From Argopecten irradians (taxonomy: Eukaryota; Mollusca; Bivalvia; Pectinida; Pectinidae): 64,000 bases of DNA. Positions within the stretch are counted from its first letter, which is position 1; every line of letters begins with the position of its first letter. The stretch spans positions 24,204,362-24,268,361 of the forward strand of contig NC_091142.1 in the NCBI RefSeq assembly GCF_041381155.1, in the 5' to 3' direction. The notes below the pieces were generated by a model. It ran no database searches. It had not been told where the DNA came from and worked only from the letters and a program-made list of their open reading frames with translations. Both the position numbers and the translations under genes were made by a program. This document shows positions 59,901 to 64,000 of this stretch, one piece after another.

Positions 59901-62900
59901 ACTGCGTATATCTATCGTTATTAGTCCATGAAGCTTGTTTTCGATGCCTACAGGTATTGTGCTAGAGCGGCCCCAGGTATCAGTTCCTATCCAAACAAAG
60001 CGATCCACCAGGTCTAGCTCCTTGGCTGCAGCCATCAAATAGCTTGGATTTGTCATGCAGATTACGACAACATTAGCACCAGCATTAGTTGTTAATTCTT
60101 GTACAACTGCTTGAGCTTCCTCCGTGGATGGGTAAGGGTCAATACCAATAGCAGTGGAGACACAGACGCCTTGAGATCGGGTGTTCCTCTGTAACTGTTC
60201 CAGCCCTGATATACCGTACGGCTCCTTGGAATATACAACTGAAACATAAGTCCAGTCATTAAAGGCCAGAACCTCAGCTATGACTTTCATCTGAAAGTTA
60301 TCTGGCGGGACAGTTCGCGAGAAGTAAGGATACTCAGCTTGGTCGGATAAGAGTACAGAAGTAGCGGTACCACTGATGATGGGAATCTTTAAAGGTTTGA
60401 CCACCCTATTCACCGCTGCAGTGGCAGAAGACGAAGTGGTCACTACCCCAGTAATGGTGGACCTATCCACTGTACCACTAGCTCCAAAAGCTGTGCTGCA
60501 GAACTGACCGGTGGCCAGAAGGCTGTACAGATCCTGGTCAATTCGTAATGGGTTAGAACAATAGTCAACAATTACACCACGGACGTCGTAAGGTTTCGGC
60601 GTCAGTCTCTCCAGAGTATAGAAGAATGACAAGCCAAGATGGAAACTTCCCATATTTAATGACCCACATCTGTACGGGTCAGAACCTTGAGAATGGGCAG
60701 TTGTAACCATGATCAAAGTAGCAGCATCAGTGTTGGCGGCTGGCTGAGACATATCGCGGGCCTTAGTGTTTCTCACGGTCGGACACTCGGTACATGCGTC
60801 ACGTCGGTCACAGCTGCCGTCCCAGGATGGCACGTATGTTGAATCAATATTCAATACACCAGCAAAGGAATAGGTGCCAATCTAAAATAAAATCAGACAA
60901 TATTTAAACACTTTGAAATACATCATAGGCTGAAAGTTCAGAATAAAAACCGCTCATTACACATGTATGCTGTAACAGAATACTAGGTTTCTCTTTTCTA
61001 ATAGCTAGACATGTTATTTTTGTCTTTTTTGTTTTTTCAAAATCATTTACCTTATCGTAGGAGTAGCCTTCATCAAATGCAGTCATTTTCTTGTTGAGTG
61101 AGTAGATTTGGTAACCCTTGTTTCCCTCTCTGCGATCGGTGAACTGGAACTCTGTATTTGTCGGATCATTGAAATCGACGTTCTTGATGTGGCTCATCAG
61201 AAGATCATGGCGGTCTTGATTATTGCGATATTTCTCACACACTGTTGTGTAATTAGAATCGCATGTCTCCTTCAGTGTTTTGTCAATGATAATTGCTGCT
61301 GCAAAGACAGAATTGATTACGTGGAGAATACCTGGATCCTGGATGTAGTCACGCTGGGCGACAATGTTCTCCGAAATACTTGTACATTGATGTGTGTGTT
61401 TTCCGTTGGGGATGGTTAAATAGCAGTTCAACATTTCCTCATAGAACTCTGGGAACCATGGATTTTCTGGATAGTTTCCCGGAGATTTTGATCCCAGATA
61501 AACATCAAAGTCAGAGATGTCTGAAGATTCTAATGTCAGAGTTACTGCCCCTTGTACGAGCTCTTCATTGCCTGCAATGGCCTCCATGTTGTTGCCCCAA
61601 GTTTCCGATCCGACGAAGTGGAATCGACCATGTGCATTTGGATTTCTACTGATGCCTTGTACAAGACCTTTAATGTAATCCGTACTTGCAAAAACAACCA
61701 CTGTATTTGCATTGGGCTGTTCCAGCAGATATGTCACAACTTCGTTGGCGCTTTCTCTGGAGATCGTTCCGTTATCGGGGAAGGCTATGGTGTTGGACAC
61801 ACAGATTTTGTAGTTGGCGGCCATGCTTTTGAATGCTTCAGTAGCCAAAACACCATAATTATCCCTCTTGAAGACCACTTGGACATATCGCAGATTGAAT
61901 TTGTCGAGGAATTTAATAATACCTTCAACTTGTTTGTCATCAGTTGGAACTGTGCGCATAAAGTATGGGTAGCGAATTTGATCTAGAAGTTGTGTGCTTG
62001 TAGACGCATAGCTTATCTGGGGAATCTTCAATGACTTCAAAATCCTGGCGAGATAGATAGAGCTATCGCTAGAGTAGGCTCCGATGTACATGTTGATATT
62101 TTCAGCGTTAACAGTCTGAGCGTTGTGAGTCAACTTGGTGAGTCCATTGTGGATATTAGAAACAAGATATCCAGTGCGAATGGCACTTTCACAGGAATCA
62201 AGAGCTATACCGCCGAGTTTGACATTTGTGAGCACATTTGCGAAGATTCCCGATTTGTCGTTGACCTTGTCTATAGCATAGTTAAAGGCTTCTAGAAGTT
62301 GGAATCCATGAAGAGTCTTGAGGTCACCACAAGAGAATGGGGTCAAAATCTCGGTCATGGACGTCAAAGATACCTGTTAAGAAAGACACAAAATTTTTCA
62401 TCGGGAACTAATTTGAAGTAGAGTTCATTTCAACAAATCTTATTAACAATAAAGGGATAAGCCTATATAAGTATTCTCCCGAAATAGAGTTAAAATGGTA
62501 AAACTGCAATGATTGAACTTGCTGTTTTGGTCAATAAATTTACATAAAAAAACTACATGTATCTGAAAAACAGGAGTGGACTAAGCAATTTGCCTTGTCA
62601 TATGTCACAAAAAATTTATAATGTAATTTGGAATCCTTGATAAAAACAACATTATTTTCAAATTGGTAAAACAAATACACTGTCTATGTTGATCATGAAC
62701 ACTCAAGAGAAACACAAGACCTCAATTATGTGAAATATGCTGAACCAAAGGAAAGCAGTCTAAACATCTTATAGTAACAGAAAGATGATCTTCAGCTTAC
62801 AATGACCATGTTTATAGTGATGTGACTTTCAATACCATGACCTTGATTATAAAAATGTGACCTTGACCACAATAACTTATGCTTCTTTCTTGTGACCTTG

Positions 62901-63156
62901 ATGATGTAATGATATACCTGGTTATCAGTAATGTGACCTTGAGTAGATTTGACCTTTGATTAGAAACCAATGACCTTGACATTATTGCATTACCTCCAAT
63001 TAAGATATCGCCCTCCTTGTAGGTGAAGTTGAAAGTGTTAATATTGTTGATACAGATGGTACAGGGATCACTGTAGCAGGCTGACGCTGTGTTGGAAACT
63101 TTTCCTTTCACGGTTGGGTCAGTAATCTGAAGTGAGGCTCCAGCAATGTCGCCGAC
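56876..63156 (-). CDS. Class C GPCR with two tandem Venus-flytrap domains, copy 2 (5' incomplete)
   Basis: Five exons, minus strand: 62994-63156, 61051-62373, 59409-60881, 58003-59047, 56876-56988. All have GT/AG borders and compatible phases (0-1, 1-0, 0-0, 0-1, 1-stop), giving about 1370 residues without the missing start. Order: VFT1 (end of exon 1 and exon 2), VFT2 (exon 3), a short linker, seven helices (exon 4), and a tail of about 50 residues (exons 4-5). It is a plasma-membrane receptor, with the VFT modules outside the cell. The linker has only three cysteines (KCPPGAICNC), so the nine-cysteine domain of glutamate receptors is missing. The 7TM block resembles GPRC5 (PFRGG after TM1, WRY after TM3, DPAVALG before TM7). 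The ligand is unknown. One extra base in exon 2 (AAAA at 62345-62348) shifts the frame as given. Confidence 0.85.
57606..57860. repeat. Intronic dispersed repeat with poly-C and GACAGACAGA tail
   Basis: A poly-C run (10 C here, 14 C in copy 1) is followed by about 170 bases, then TACAGACAGACAGATAGCTC and GGACAGACAGACAGATGGAC. Its tail resembles the repeat at 7240-7540. Confidence 0.5.
58003..59047 (-). CDS. Receptor copy 2, linker + seven-transmembrane exon
   Basis: 1045 open bases. The linker begins VGSSSDDTLTFNNYDHKRG, includes KCPPGAICNCD, and leads through FGQTVFDQVYTW into TM1. TM1 is IWAIAIGVLTSAGLLVAVLL, TM2 TTILGFMVLLGVIGIYAIN, TM3 begins at CGARRFMMGVVYAIVFAALL, TM4 LFLVALGIVAIEAIIPIMWL, an ECL2 cysteine (WAWCDPHD) for the TM3 disulphide, TM5 VMSMIFVMFLVIVTGIVAS, TM6 RWIFVSSVSTAGCFLVWMIV, and TM7 PAVALGNCINATALLIFI. 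The donor GTAAGT splits an Arg codon. A 278-residue frame starting at an internal Met (58831) is only part of this exon. Confidence 0.9.
59409..60881 (-). CDS. Receptor copy 2, second Venus-flytrap exon (fully open)
   Basis: 1473 bases, exactly 491 codons, phase 0 on both sides. The first 36 codons finish VFT1 (IGTYSFAGVLNIDSTYVP, then a Cys-rich CDRRDACTEC). VFT2 follows: LIMVTTAHSQGSDPYRCGSL, VVTTSSSATAAVNRVV, IPIISGTATSVLLSD, PYFSRTVPPDNFQ, WTYVSVVYSKEPYG, FVWIGTDTWG and WFEEFYQEIHQC. Compared with mGluR1 it keeps the Ser/Thr cluster and Thr of the lobe-1 amino-acid clamp, a Tyr in the PYG position and the Asp of the (S/T)DxW motif. VFT2 is therefore the better candidate to bind an amino-acid-like ligand. 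The codons past the donor belong to the intron. Confidence 0.9.
61051..62373 (-). CDS. Receptor copy 2, first Venus-flytrap exon (one extra base)
   Basis: 1323 bases against 1322 in copy 1. The extra A near 62345 breaks the link with the upstream exon, while 3' of it the frame is open to ...GYSYDK. VFT1 keeps SYASTS and the Tyr of DNYG. It has Glu instead of Asp in SETWG, so its amino-acid pocket differs from that of VFT2 and of mGluRs. Long plus-strand frames over this exon are antisense shadows. Confidence 0.88.
62994..63156 (-). CDS. Receptor copy 2, upstream exon (start of VFT1)
   Basis: 163 bases, the same exon as 27921-28083, encoding VGDIAGASLQITDPTVKGK to KEGDILIG. Cysteines are in CYSDPCTIC. 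Acceptor TTATCTAG, donor GTAATG. The initiating exon with the signal peptide is not within the window for this copy. Confidence 0.8.
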
Positions 63157-63236
63157 CTAGATAATTAAAGGCCAACGTAAAATTCAAGGATAGCATTTTT
63201 TGGAATAAACAATTATTGGTTCAGTAAATAAAGGGG

Positions 63237-63443
63237 GTGGCCGCGGAGGTATCCAACGTCCTGAAGGTGCTGGCCAGTGAAGGTTCAGTGGAGGAATCCG
63301 AGGTGAATTCAAAAAGTGTTAAAAAGCGCTCAATAGACGAAAAACAAGATTCTGTACAAAAGAATTATCTGGTTTATGTGTTTTGTATGGCATTAAAAAC
63401 ATGTAAACCAATTTTTTTTTTGTATGGAATACTTGGGTGTTGA
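63237..63443 (+). other. Unrecognised short coding-like stretch in receptor intron
   Basis: The frame AAEVSNVLKVLASEGSVEES, then KSVKKRSIDEKQDSVQKNYL, has even, protein-like composition rather than AT-driven codons. It has no ATG at its start. In copy 1 (28164-28270) the same frame carries a stop where this copy has Lys (GAATAA against GAAAAA). It may be a fragment of an inserted gene or transposon. Confidence 0.35.
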
Positions 63444-64000
63444 TGCTCCATCCTTCCTCCATTCATTATTGGTTCAGTATTCTGAGGTGAATTTATTAAG
63501 TTTTGAAATTTGTATGCAAATTAGCTTCTTTTCAGTTTTTATTGTGATAACTCACATAGCAAAACCGAGTTCTCAATGAATTATTGTATATGGCCACCTA
63601 TTACATACACCATTATCAGTAGAAACTTATTTCAAGATAAATATTAAAGCACTGACTTATATTAACATGGGCATTCCTTAGCTTGCTATTCACCTTGAAT
63701 TACTGTTAACAAAAGATACAAAGATTCCTGTAGATTGTTACTTAATTGTGTATAAATACTGTCAAATTGGAGGATCGAGTCAAAATGTTCCTTTTTATAA
63801 TAATATGTAATTTTTTGAAATTCACTGTTTTATGATTATAGAAAAGACGCAAGGAAGATTTTGAAAAAAAATTTCTACTAGTTTTTTAATAAATTTTCTC
63901 TGCCAATTTTGAAGTTAAGGAATAACGTTCAACAAAGTAGGAATATTCTGAATCAATTTGATAAAACTGAGCCAAGGTATGTAAAACTTATACAAAATGA
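63444..64000. other. Intronic or 5' flank of receptor copy 2
   Basis: No exon recognised. It contains the empty target site (TGTCAAATT at about 63762-63770) of the hAT-like element present in copy 1. Confidence 0.5.

Larger units (their letters stand above)
53918..64000. repeat. Large direct duplication, copy 2 (matches 18715-29671)
   Basis: It begins at ATATGTAAAACC inside the LINE C-terminal frame and continues to the end of the window. It includes the LINE 3' tail (to about 54266), the MITE (54332-54657) and the whole visible receptor gene. It lacks the 728-bp hAT-like insertion and the 91-bp doubling of copy 1. Confidence 0.95.

Overview
The window is animal nuclear DNA, AT-rich and crowded with repeats. 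It suggests a mollusc, most likely a bivalve, although nothing here fixes the species. The pointers are an intronless, divergent nicotinic-receptor subunit of the kind expanded in molluscs, a tRNA-headed SINE of a type common in bivalves, Penelope-like, DIRS-like and Gypsy-like retroelements, piggyBac and pogo-like DNA elements, and spliced host genes with GT/AG introns.

Layout. 1-2.2 kb: intronless Cys-loop receptor gene, minus strand. 5.4-7.0 kb: remains of a DIRS-like retroelement. 7.6-8.1 kb: hairpin-bearing tandem repeat. 10.6-14.0 kb: decayed Gypsy pol region split by a 1.1 kb pogo-like element. 15.5-19.1 kb: 3' end of a LINE split by an unclassified 2.57 kb element with perfect 17-bp terminal inverted repeats (TIRs) and about 14 copies of one internal motif. 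18.7-29.7 kb and 53.9-64.0 kb: two nearly identical direct copies of one segment carrying a multi-exon class C GPCR gene on the minus strand. 31.4-41.4 kb: four copies of a ~0.8-1 kb repeat unit, one interrupted by an L1/Tx1-like LINE. 41.4-45.5 kb: decayed piggyBac whose intron holds a 31-bp minisatellite. 46.7-48.1 kb: Penelope-like element between 140-bp inverted repeats that each carry a hammerhead-ribozyme-like motif. 49.3 kb: SINE with a perfect 13-bp target duplication. 50.6-52.3 kb: Ginger-like terminal-repeat element filled with an (AACAC)-type satellite.

The main host gene is the duplicated receptor. Five visible exons encode the remainder of an N-terminal region, a first Venus-flytrap (VFT) domain, a second VFT domain, a short cysteine-poor linker joined to seven transmembrane helices, and a short cytoplasmic tail. 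The first exon(s) lie outside what can be recognised. Two tandem ligand-binding modules on one receptor, with a 7TM region that looks closer to GPRC5 than to classical glutamate receptors, is the most striking protein-level feature. Neither copy reads through cleanly as given. The 56.9-63.2 kb copy has one extra base near the start of VFT1. The 21.7-28.1 kb copy has many extra bases in VFT2 and 7TM but an intact VFT1. The extra bases are almost all short insertions confined to part of one copy, which looks more like local consensus error than like pseudogene decay.
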